A stretch of DNA of 5,188 nt from Candidatus Brocadiaceae bacterium (GTDB lineage Bacteria; Planctomycetota; Brocadiia; SM23-32): the NCBI GenBank assembly GCA_003567495.1, contig PWZK01000276.1, forward strand, positions 1 through 5,188, written 5' to 3'. The position numbers and the translations under genes are program-made. This document shows positions 1-4,933 of the stretch, piece by piece. Below the pieces are notes generated by a model. The model did no database searches. It was given only the letters and a program-made list of their open reading frames with translations, and was not told the origin of the DNA. Position 1 is the stretch's first letter; each line of letters begins with the position of its first letter.

Positions 1-1293
1 GATGGTTACCGCAACACCACCCTGGGCACTACTATTGGATTGCAAGCCCGGGACAATGTGAAGATAGATTTCAGCTATCGTTTTGAAGATGCCATGAATG
101 AGTATGATACGGAAAAGACTGCATATGATTCATTTTGGGATTCAGTGACGGAGGCTGTAGATGCCAGGTCGTGGACTGAGAGACATACTGTTCGCTCGCA
201 GGCCACAATCGACCTGGCTGACGGACTTTGGGAGCAGATAATAGGCGTGGGCCGCTCGGACACAAAAAGGAGGAACGAAGAAGAAGGCTTTGAAAACCCC
301 CCCTCCGGTTTTACTCCTGTCGACGAGGCGGTCTCTGAATTTCGGGGAAAATACACTCAGGTTGACTGGCAGCACAATCTGTATATTCACGAACTTTACA
401 CGCTGACGCTGGGGGCGGAATGGGCGGAAGAAAAGGCGGATTTGGATAGCCGCGGTGGCGGTTGGGCGCCGGCGGAATATAGTGCCCGCAGAAGCACGAC
501 AAGCGGTTTTGTTCAAAATCAATTCGAACCGGTAAAAAATCTGTTTTTAACCGCCGGATTGCGCACCGACCGGCATGAAGAGTTTGGCACTGAAACTACC
601 TATCGGCTGGCAGGCGCTTATCTGATTTCTGAAACAGATACAAGACTCAGGGCCTCTCATGGGACCGGATTCAAGGCGCCTTCACTTGAAAACCTGTATG
701 GTCCCGATGACTGGGGGCCGAATCCGGATCTCGATCCCGAAAAAAGCCGGAGCTGGGATGCCGGGATCGAACAGTTTTTTTTCGACAGACATCTCAAGGC
801 GGAACTTACCTATTTTGAAAACGATATCAGGAACTTGCTTCAATGGACAGACGGGCAGATGGAAAATGTAGGCAAAGCCGAGACATATGGAGTTGAAACG
901 GGCCTGTCTGCAAAGATTACCGATTCGCTGACAACCAGAGTGGGCTATACCTATACCCGAGCAAAGGATAAAGAGACAAATGAAGAGCTTCTGAGACGTC
1001 CAAAAGACCGCTTCACACTGTCGGCCCGCTATAGCTTCAACGATAAGGCGAGCGTGACGCTTACCGGACATCATGTGGGGCGGCGATATGATGAGGTTTG
1101 GGAAGGCTGGACATCGGAAAGGGTACGCCTCGGCAGCTACACGCTGCTAAATCTTGCAGCATCACACGAAATCCGTGATAATGTTACTGTGTTTGCACGG
1201 ACGGAGAATCTGCTGCGCGAGGATTACGAGGAGGTTTCCGGCTACAACACCCCGGGACGCACGTTTTATGCAGGCCTTCAGGCGAGGTTCTGA
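1..1293 (+). CDS. btuB: TonB-dependent outer-membrane receptor, BtuB-like, 5'-truncated by the window edge
   Basis: C-terminal 430 residues of an outer-membrane beta-barrel that imports a substrate using TonB energy; vitamin B12 or another corrinoid is the likely cargo. The frame is open from base 1 and begins DGYRNTTLG, a barrel-strand sequence, so the TTG at 40 is not the start; signal peptide, TonB box, plug and first strands lie upstream. Visible family marks are GTGFKAPSLENLYG (from about base 661) followed by NPDLDPEKSRSWDAGIEQ, the NVGKAETYGVETGL strand, the LLRRPKDRFTLSARY strand, and the final ENLLREDYEEVSGYNTPGR segment. The protein ends in Phe (LQARF), the usual terminal residue recognised by the barrel-assembly machinery. 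BtuB-type barrels are about 600-650 residues, so roughly two thirds is present. The BtuF-like gene downstream supports a B12 role, but the substrate is inferred; a siderophore or heme receptor is the alternative. A cobalamin riboswitch, if present, would lie upstream and cannot be seen. Confidence 0.9.
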   Translation, partial: DGYRNTTLGTTIGLQARDNVKIDFSYRFEDAMNEYDTEKTAYDSFWDSVTEAVDARSWTERHTVRSQATIDLADGLWEQIIGVGRSDTKRRNEEEGFENPPSGFTPVDEAVSEFRGKYTQVDWQHNLYIHELYTLTLGAEWAEEKADLDSRGGGWAPAEYSARRSTTSGFVQNQFEPVKNLFLTAGLRTDRHEEFGTETTYRLAGAYLISETDTRLRASHGTGFKAPSLENLYGPDDWGPNPDLDPEKSRSWDAGIEQFFFDRHLKAELTYFENDIRNLLQWTDGQMENVGKAETYGVETGLSAKITDSLTTRVGYTYTRAKDKETNEELLRRPKDRFTLSARYSFNDKASVTLTGHHVGRRYDEVWEGWTSERVRLGSYTLLNLAASHEIRDNVTVFARTENLLREDYEEVSGYNTPGRTFYAGLQARF

Positions 1294-1296
1294 GAT

Positions 1297-1317
1297 TTTC
1301 CGGCCCGGGCCTGGAAA
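1297..1317 (+). terminator. Small GC-rich palindrome just after the receptor stop, possible weak terminator
   Basis: Four bases after the receptor stop codon, TTTCC (1297-1301) pairs with GGAAA (1313-1317) around the perfect 10-bp palindrome GGCCCGGGCC (1302-1311), with one unpaired T at 1312. No T-run follows on the + strand, so it is not a textbook intrinsic terminator. Its position makes a role in 3'-end formation or RNA stability plausible, no more. Confidence 0.3.
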
Positions 1318-1360
1318 TAATCGAATGCGGCGCTTTTCCTCCTGTGCTGCATTCTAAGTG

Positions 1361-1395
1361 CAGGGTTCGCGGCGTTATTAACGGCGCGAACCCTG
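1361..1395. repeat. 35-bp near-perfect palindrome in the spacer
   Basis: CAGGGTTCGC (1361-1370) is perfectly complementary to GCGAACCCTG (1386-1395). The 15-bp middle is itself nearly symmetric: GGC and GGC flank GTTATTAAC, whose GTTA and TAAC pair around a central T. Across 35 bp only the central G of the GGC pair and the midpoint fail to match. A second, mutually exclusive short stem is possible between CTGCA (1347-1351) and TGCAG (1359-1363). There is no T-tract on either side. It could be an operator, a terminator relic or a small palindromic repeat; the sequence does not decide. It has no copy elsewhere in the window. Confidence 0.6.
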
Positions 1396-1405
1396 ACATT
1401 ATCAC

Positions 1406-1448
1406 AGGCGCTTAATATGCTGACACTAACAACAAATTGTCGATGTGC
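1406..1448 (+). repeat. Short repeat module, first copy (upstream of composite element A)
   Basis: AGGCGCTT (1406-1413), 16 variable bases, then a 19-base block (1430-1448) beginning CAACAAATTG and ending CGATGTGC. The same two blocks, with a 17-base spacer, occur at 4679-4722 after btuF. In both places the module lies 5' of a composite palindromic element in the same orientation, 22 bp away here and about 210 bp away in the second copy. In this copy the left arm (GACACTAACAA) no longer pairs well with the right arm, unlike the second copy, which makes a good hairpin. It may be an outer part of the same mobile repeat, or an old terminator-like repeat. Confidence 0.65.
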
Positions 1449-1470
1449 TCAAAAATGATGTCGTTTGCCG

Positions 1471-1720
1471 TCAGGCCCGAAGGGCCGTTTGATTTATAGC
1501 CCGGGGTGGAAGCGCCCCGTCGTTGGGCGCTGGAACCCCGGGAAAAGGCGCCTCTGCCACAACAGAGCCTCGGAGGGGCGATTCAAAGGGTTGGTTGGGC
1601 GCAGGGCGAACACCTTTCTTGAGTCGCCCCCTCGGGGCTCTTTACGGAGTGGTGCTCAGGTTTCCCCGGGTTCCCTTCGGGTCACCCGGGGCTATGAATG
1701 AGTCGGCCCTGTCGGGCCTG
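1471..1720. repeat. Composite palindromic (REP/BIME-like) element, copy A
   Basis: About 250 bp of GC-rich hairpins arranged as a large imperfect inverted repeat; the second copy is at 4934-5188. In order: GGCCC/GAA/GGGCC (1474-1486); a long stem of CCCGGGGT (1500-1507) with ACCCCGGG (1535-1542), enclosing AGCGCCC (1511-1517) with GGGCGCT (1525-1531), the two separated by a symmetric GGA/GGA internal loop; a weaker GCCTC/GGGGC stem in 1565-1578; GCCCC/CTC/GGGGC (1626-1638); CCCCGGGT (1664-1671) with ACCCGGGG (1684-1691); GGCCC/TGTC/GGGCC (1705-1718). The left end (TCAGGCCC through ATAGCCCGGGG) is mirrored by the right end (CCCCGGG, CTATGAATGAGTC, GGGCCTG), giving terminal inverted repeats of about 36 bp. 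No protein is encoded; open frames here are accidental. Such elements are usually non-autonomous and moved in trans by a RAYT/IS200-type enzyme. That enzyme is family knowledge and is not seen here. Confidence 0.85.
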
Positions 1721-1723
1721 TGA

Positions 1724-1821
1724 TTGTGGCGCGGGCTTCTCTGTTTGCCGCGCCGACAGGCAGACAGGCGTCACATTTTCAAGCTCCGTCTTAGAAAGAA
1801 TTATATTTTAAAAAAAGAAAA
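1724..1821 (+). promoter_or_regulatory. Leader between repeat A and exbB, presumed promoter region
   Basis: These 98 bp separate the composite repeat from exbB. They hold an inverted repeat, GGCGCGG (1728-1734) with CCGCGCC (1748-1754), a GACAGGCAGACAGGCG stretch (1755-1770), and an A/T-rich run up to the start codon. TATATT (1802-1807) could serve as a -10 box, but the best -35-like sequence (TTTTCA, 1776-1781) is about 20 bp away, too far for a standard sigma-70 spacing, so the assignment is weak. No good Shine-Dalgarno precedes the exbB ATG, only an A-rich AAAAAAAGAAAA. A promoter is expected here because the receptor gene is over 500 bp upstream behind strong hairpins, but that is inference. 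Confidence 0.3.
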
Positions 1822-2481
1822 ATGCATTCAATAATCGAACAAGGCGGGCCGCTGATGATACCGCTCATTGCATGCTCGGTGCTCGCGGTGGCCGTGACGC
1901 TGGAGAGGGTCATTTTCTTTCTCGTGCAGAAGATGCGCAAGAACGAAAAGGTCATAACAGAACTGTTCGATATTGCCGAAGGAAAAAACGACCGTCCGCC
2001 TGAGAACCAGCCGGATGCAGACGGAAACAAAGATTACCGGGCGAAGGTCCTCTTCAGCGGCCTGCGCCACCGCGGCGAGGGGCTGGCCGAGAGCATGGAA
2101 ATCGCCGCGATGGAAGAGATCGGGCGCATGAAACGCGGCCTTTCACTTATGCATACAATCGTCGCAGTGGCTCCGCTGCTCGGCATTCTCGGCACCGTCA
2201 TCGGTATCATCGAGTCTTTTGACGTGCTCGGTCAGGCCGGTATCGAAGACCCGCGTGCGGTTACCTCCGGCATTGCGCAGGCACTGCTGACCACGGCCGC
2301 CGGGCTGTCGATCGCCATATGCACCCTGCTGCCATACGAGTATTTCGCAGCGCGCGTGCGCCGGGCCACCGAGGAACTCTCACTCCTGGCTTCCCGGTTC
2401 GAGCTGGCCCTGAAAAAGACAAAAAACCCTGCCGGGCGTGAGACGGAAAAAAGAAGAGAGGTTAAAAGCCATGAAATTTGA
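1822..2481 (+). CDS. exbB: ExbB/TolQ/MotA-family proton channel subunit
   Basis: Inner-membrane subunit (219 residues) of the ExbB-ExbD motor that uses proton flow to energise TonB. It is a short ExbB: the N-terminus MHSIIEQGGPLMIPLI leads straight into membrane segment 1 (about 12-34, ending in LER). A cytoplasmic loop of about 75 residues follows, then segment 2 (about 111-133, with PLLGILGTVIG) and segment 3 (about 150-172, with GIAQALLTTAAGL). Both late segments carry MotA/TolQ/ExbB signature motifs, and Thr125 and Thr158 align by eye with E. coli ExbB Thr148 and Thr181. Gln153 stands where E. coli ExbB has the pore residue Glu176. The ATG is chosen because the GG-PLM-P N-terminus is typical of the family, although the Shine-Dalgarno is poor. 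The charged tail (KKTKNPAGRETEKRREVK) is cytoplasmic. The 3' end overlaps exbD by 11 bp. TolQ is the alternative, but no tolA, tolB or pal follows. Confidence 0.93.
   Translation: MHSIIEQGGPLMIPLIACSVLAVAVTLERVIFFLVQKMRKNEKVITELFDIAEGKNDRPPENQPDADGNKDYRAKVLFSGLRHRGEGLAESMEIAAMEEIGRMKRGLSLMHTIVAVAPLLGILGTVIGIIESFDVLGQAGIEDPRAVTSGIAQALLTTAAGLSIAICTLLPYEYFAARVRRATEELSLLASRFELALKKTKNPAGRETEKRREVKSHEI
2456..2461 (+). promoter_or_regulatory. Ribosome binding site deciding the exbD start
   Basis: GAGAGG, 9 bases before ATG 2471 and inside the end of exbB. It favours that ATG over the in-frame GTG at 2438, which would add an 11-residue Lys/Arg-rich extension not expected in ExbD. Confidence 0.6.
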
Positions 2482-2887
2482 ATGCGGACTTGAAATCGAG
2501 CGGAGGGGTATTGATATGATCCCGCTGATCGACGTGGTCTTTCTGCTCCTGGTGTTTTTTATCTACGCCATGCTCTCCATGACGGTGCACCGGGCTATTG
2601 ACGTGCGCCTGCCGAAAGTCGGCGAGAGCGAGACAGTGGTCGATGATTATGTGGCCATCGGTATCGATGAAGAAAACCAGCTTTTTCTGAACAATAAGCC
2701 GGTCGCCCCGGACGAAATCGTGCCGCAGCTTCAAAGCAGGACATGGGTGGATGCCGATACGCCGATCTCCATCCACGGTGACTCCCGCTCCCAGCTCGGC
2801 ACTGCGGTGCGGATTCTCGACCTGCTGCGCCGGCACGGACACGAAAGGGTTTCGCTGTCGGTGGAACAGGATGATGACGGGATTTGA
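2471..2887 (+). CDS. exbD: ExbD/TolR-family biopolymer transport protein
   Basis: Single-span inner-membrane partner of ExbB (138 residues; E. coli ExbD is 141). It has a short cytoplasmic N-terminus (MKFECGLEIERRGID), one membrane helix at about 16-38 (MIPLIDVVFLLLVFFIYAML), and a periplasmic domain of about 100 residues. Asp21 within PLIDVVF is the membrane-embedded carboxylate equivalent to E. coli ExbD Asp25, thought to carry the proton. The periplasmic part contains LPKVGESE, then IGIDEENQLFLNNKPV and ISIHGDSRSQLGTAVRILDLLR, which fit the usual ExbD pattern of a strand with a D/E-x-x turn followed by a late D-x-x-x-x-x-G-x-x-V helix. The ATG overlaps the exbB stop and the gene ends 1 bp before tonB, so translation is probably coupled. 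TolR cannot be fully excluded from sequence alone, but the following tonB argues for ExbD. Confidence 0.94.
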   Translation: MKFECGLEIERRGIDMIPLIDVVFLLLVFFIYAMLSMTVHRAIDVRLPKVGESETVVDDYVAIGIDEENQLFLNNKPVAPDEIVPQLQSRTWVDADTPISIHGDSRSQLGTAVRILDLLRRHGHERVSLSVEQDDDGI

Positions 2888-2888
2888 C

Positions 2889-3743
2889 ATGCATTGGAAA
2901 ACATACATATTGCCGTTTATATTTTCCGGCCTGATCCATGCCGGGATGCTCTTCGCACTGCCGCAGAGCAATCCCGCACAGGTGCAGTACATGCGCGGCG
3001 ATTCGGCCGTCCGGCTTACGCTCATGCCGTCTGATCCGGCCCGCCAAAATCGTGATGACCATGCGGCGGCGATTGCGGATGCGGCTGAAATAAATCCGCC
3101 GGTGGATAAAAAACACGATATCGAAAAATCGCTTGATGCGGTAGCAATGAATTTGTACCAACAGGAGGCCGACATTACCGAGACGCCCGTCTCCAATCTG
3201 TCGGAGCAGGAAGAACACGAAGATGCTGTCGAGGAAACACAAGAGGAACCCAAACTTGAGCCGGAGCCGGAACGGCCCGAAGAACCGGAGGAAGGGGAGC
3301 CGGACAGAGTCGAAGAGCAGCCGGAAAAACCGATTATGGACGATGAAGAGGCTGAACCGGATCCTGTCGAAAAAGAGCCGGAGCAGCCGGTGGAGCGGGA
3401 TGAGGAGGCGCATGATGAGCTGGATGCACCCGATGTGCCGGGAGACGTGCTGGAGGAGGGAGTCGAAAGCGGCGTTGAAAAGAGCCATGTTCCGCGCCCG
3501 GAATACCCCGCCCTGGCGCGGCGACGCGGCCAGGAAGGCACGGTGACGGTCCGGATCTCAGTGAATTCACGGGGAGGAGCAACAGGCGTCGAGGTCGCCA
3601 GTTCCAGCGGGCACAACGCCCTGGATGATGCGGCGCTTGATGCGGCGCGAGGCGCGCGTTTTACCCCGGCCAGGCGCGCCGGGGTGCCAGTGGCCGCCGA
3701 AACCACGATCAGGTACACTTTCCGGCTGGAAGATAGAAGATAA
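2889..3743 (+). CDS. tonB: TonB energy-transducing protein with an unusually acidic linker
   Basis: TonB (284 residues) is anchored in the inner membrane and crosses the periplasm to touch the TonB box of outer-membrane receptors. The N-terminal helix at about 6-24 contains Ser13-x-x-x-His17, the same spacing as the functional Ser16/His20 pair of E. coli TonB. The C-terminal domain (about 200-284) begins PRPEYPALARRRGQEG and continues TVRISVNSRG, VEVASSSGHNALDDAALDAA and IRYTFRLEDRR, matching the TonB_C fold including the YP motif at 206-207. The linker is odd: of residues 106-198, 43 of 93 are Asp or Glu, with few of the Lys-Pro repeats usual in TonB. The start is ATG 2889, one base after the exbD stop; a longer frame to 2751 only reads exbD in the wrong frame. 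A weak CGGGA lies just upstream, so translational coupling to exbD is likely. Confidence 0.92.
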   Translation: MHWKTYILPFIFSGLIHAGMLFALPQSNPAQVQYMRGDSAVRLTLMPSDPARQNRDDHAAAIADAAEINPPVDKKHDIEKSLDAVAMNLYQQEADITETPVSNLSEQEEHEDAVEETQEEPKLEPEPERPEEPEEGEPDRVEEQPEKPIMDDEEAEPDPVEKEPEQPVERDEEAHDELDAPDVPGDVLEEGVESGVEKSHVPRPEYPALARRRGQEGTVTVRISVNSRGGATGVEVASSSGHNALDDAALDAARGARFTPARRAGVPVAAETTIRYTFRLEDRR

Positions 3744-3763
3744 AGGAATAATTTGTTTTGACC

Positions 3764-3769
3764 AGGAGG
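3764..3769 (+). promoter_or_regulatory. Strong Shine-Dalgarno of btuF
   Basis: A perfect AGGAGG, 5 bases before ATG 3775, in the 31-bp gap after tonB. It fixes the btuF start; the in-frame ATG at 3625 lies inside tonB and would precede the signal peptide with out-of-frame tonB sequence. No promoter is evident in the gap, so btuF is probably read from the exbB operon. Confidence 0.85.
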
Positions 3770-3774
3770 AAAAT

Positions 3775-4680
3775 ATGATAACGAAAATATATCTGTCTAT
3801 GTTAGTCTGCGTAACGGCTCTGGTGGCAATGGGGGTGGTTGTTTCGGGCTGCGGGTCTGAAGAGGCCGATTCCCGTTCCGAGCGGCACTTGCCTTACGAG
3901 AGGGTCATTACCATGTCTCCCGCCATAACGGAGATTGTCTTTGCGCTCGGGCAGGGCCACAGGGTGGCCGGAGTCAGCGATTATACCACCTATCCGCCTG
4001 AGGCCGACGATCTGCCCCGGTGCGGCGGATACGTGAATCCAAACTTTGAGATCATCCTTTCGCTCAGCCCCGATCTTATCATAACCCACGGTCGTCCGGG
4101 TGATTTTGGGAAATTCGGTGAACGCTACGGCATCGATATACTCCCGATGGAGATCGACGACCTGGAGTCCATCTACGATACAATCCGTGTGACAGGAGAT
4201 ATGCTGGATTGCGAAAGTGACGCGCAGGAACTCGTTGAGCGCATGGAACGATGGGTCTCCGAGATTGCCGATGCGGCCCAGGCCGGCCGACCCGGGGTCG
4301 AAACGCTGCTGGTGGTCGGTCGCGACCCCTCCAGTTTGCGGGAAGTCCACGTGGTCGGGCCGGGAGGGTTTTTGCATGATTTTCTGGTCCTGGCAGGGGG
4401 AGAAAACATAATGGCCGATCTGGGCCGCCAGTACGGAAGCGTAAGCAAGGAAATTGTCGCAGAACGAAATCCGGAAGTTATTATTGAACTCCATGGCGAA
4501 GGGATGATGGAGGATGAAGAGCGCCGGCGGTACCTGAGAGTTTGGCAGGACATGTCGACGCTGCCAGCGGTGAAAAACGAGCGCATCTATGTGATCGAGG
4601 AAACGTTCGCCATGCTCCCCGGCCCGCGCTCGGTCAAAATCGCTGAGCGGATGGCGGAGATTTTATGGGAGGATAGATAG
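3775..4680 (+). CDS. btuF: BtuF-like periplasmic corrinoid-binding lipoprotein of an ABC importer
   Basis: Substrate-binding protein (301 residues) that would carry vitamin B12 from the outer-membrane receptor to a BtuC/BtuD permease. The N-terminus is a lipoprotein signal: a hydrophobic stretch (about 5-23) and lipobox VSGC with Cys26 as the lipidated residue, so the protein is probably membrane-tethered, whereas E. coli BtuF is soluble. The mature part is a class III binding fold: RVITMSPAITEIVFALG (43-59), VAGVSDYTTYPPEA (64-77), GGYVNPNFEIILSLSPDLII (84-103), a long linking helix around 145-170, then LVVGRDPSS, HDFLVLAGGENI (201-212), VSKEIVAERNPEVII (223-237) and PGPRSVKIAERMAEI. Glu92 and Glu226 align by eye with the two lobe glutamates that grip BtuC arginines in E. 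coli. FepB/FhuD-type siderophore or heme binding proteins share the fold, but these motifs fit BtuF best. No permease or ATPase gene follows within the window. Confidence 0.88.
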   Translation: MITKIYLSMLVCVTALVAMGVVVSGCGSEEADSRSERHLPYERVITMSPAITEIVFALGQGHRVAGVSDYTTYPPEADDLPRCGGYVNPNFEIILSLSPDLIITHGRPGDFGKFGERYGIDILPMEIDDLESIYDTIRVTGDMLDCESDAQELVERMERWVSEIADAAQAGRPGVETLLVVGRDPSSLREVHVVGPGGFLHDFLVLAGGENIMADLGRQYGSVSKEIVAERNPEVIIELHGEGMMEDEERRRYLRVWQDMSTLPAVKNERIYVIEETFAMLPGPRSVKIAERMAEILWEDR

Positions 4681-4722
4681 GCGCTTGGGTAGCGGTACAT
4701 CGGCAACAAATTGTCGATGTGC
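4679..4722 (+). repeat. Short repeat module, second copy
   Basis: AGGCGCTT (4679-4686), 17 bases, then the same 19-base block (4704-4722) found at 1430-1448. The AG of the btuF stop codon is the first part of the shared sequence. In this copy the spacer contains TACATCGG, which pairs with the shared block and makes a terminator-like hairpin. Confidence 0.65.
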
Positions 4723-4737
4723 GAACTTTTTGTTTTC
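4695..4737 (+). terminator. Probable intrinsic terminator of the exbB-exbD-tonB-btuF operon
   Basis: Fourteen bases after the btuF stop, 4695-4706 can pair with 4711-4722: 12 consecutive pairs including two G-U wobbles, closing a CAAA loop (4707-4710). Five-T and four-T runs follow (TTTTTGTTTT, 4727-4736) after a 4-base GAAC spacer. The stem is only moderately GC-rich and the spacer is slightly long, so termination may be incomplete. Most of the right arm belongs to the repeat module shared with 1430-1448. Confidence 0.6.
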
Positions 4738-4756
4738 AGGTTGCTGTGTCCTTGGG

Positions 4757-4810
4757 AACAAATTCAAAATTACAAATTACAAATATCAAATAAATCTCAA
4801 ATCCAAAATC
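4757..4810. repeat. A-rich CAAAT-type degenerate repeat
   Basis: About 54 bp built from imperfect CAAAT units: CAAATT, CAAAATTA, CAAATTA, CAAATAT, CAAATAAATCT, CAAATC, CAAAATC. Composition differs sharply from the GC-rich genes and hairpins around it. It is non-coding. Similar CAAAT stretches occur in intergenic DNA of several environmental bacteria, which is a recollection and not a search result. Confidence 0.6.
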
Positions 4811-4813
4811 ATA

Positions 4814-4847
4814 TAATTCTTTTCAAAAACGGACTTGAAAAGAATTA
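4814..4847. repeat. Perfect 13-bp inverted repeat
   Basis: TAATTCTTTTCAA (4814-4826) is exactly complementary to TTGAAAAGAATTA (4835-4847) around the 8-base loop AAACGGAC. AT-rich stem with no T-run after it, so not a standard terminator on the + strand. It could be a protein-binding palindrome, a folded RNA end or a small repeat; only one copy is seen here. Confidence 0.65.
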
Positions 4848-4851
4848 GTAA

Positions 4852-4930
4852 AACGGCAACGGCAGTTTAAGCTGTTGAACTGATAAGCAACGACAACGAC
4901 AATGGTAACTAAGTAGCGTTGCCGGCTCTG
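4852..4930. repeat. CAACGG/CAACGA patch with flanking inverted arms
   Basis: Short units related to CAACGR occur at 4857-4865 (CAACGGCAG) and 4888-4899 (two exact CAACGA units, then CAATGG). CGGCAACG (4854-4861) is complementary to CGTTGCCG (4917-4924), so the patch sits in a loose inverted repeat with a loop of about 55 bases. Non-coding. With the CAAAT patch and the 13-bp palindrome it forms the DNA that separates the short module from composite element B but is absent between the module and element A. Confidence 0.4.
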
Positions 4931-4933
4931 CCG

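Noticed and set aside
40..1293. TTG at 40 as the receptor start codon
   Set aside because: The frame is open to base 1 with receptor-like sequence before the TTG, and a receptor starting there would lack signal peptide and plug.
1471..1720. CRISPR-like array
   Set aside because: Repeated hairpins are present, but they differ in sequence, are arranged as inverted halves, and have no regular repeat-spacer periodicity.
1465..1723. Two overlapping open frames of 66-78 codons inside composite element A
   Set aside because: They read straight through the hairpins, have Pro/Gly/Arg-rich composition dictated by the repeat, lack ribosome binding sites, and have no counterpart of conserved length in copy B.
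1294..1821. Cobalamin riboswitch before exbB
   Set aside because: I looked for a B12-box-like sequence and the usual long folded leader and saw none; the structured DNA here is the repeat, which also occurs after btuF where a riboswitch makes no sense.
2462..3718. Long antisense open frame (418 codons) opposite exbD and tonB
   Set aside because: Its translation is dominated by Ser/Gly runs that mirror the GAG/GAA/CCG codons of the acidic TonB linker; the + strand genes are clear family members, so this is a shadow.
3802..4494. Antisense open frame of 230 codons opposite btuF
   Set aside because: No recognisable domain, no start context, and fully covered by a convincing + strand gene.
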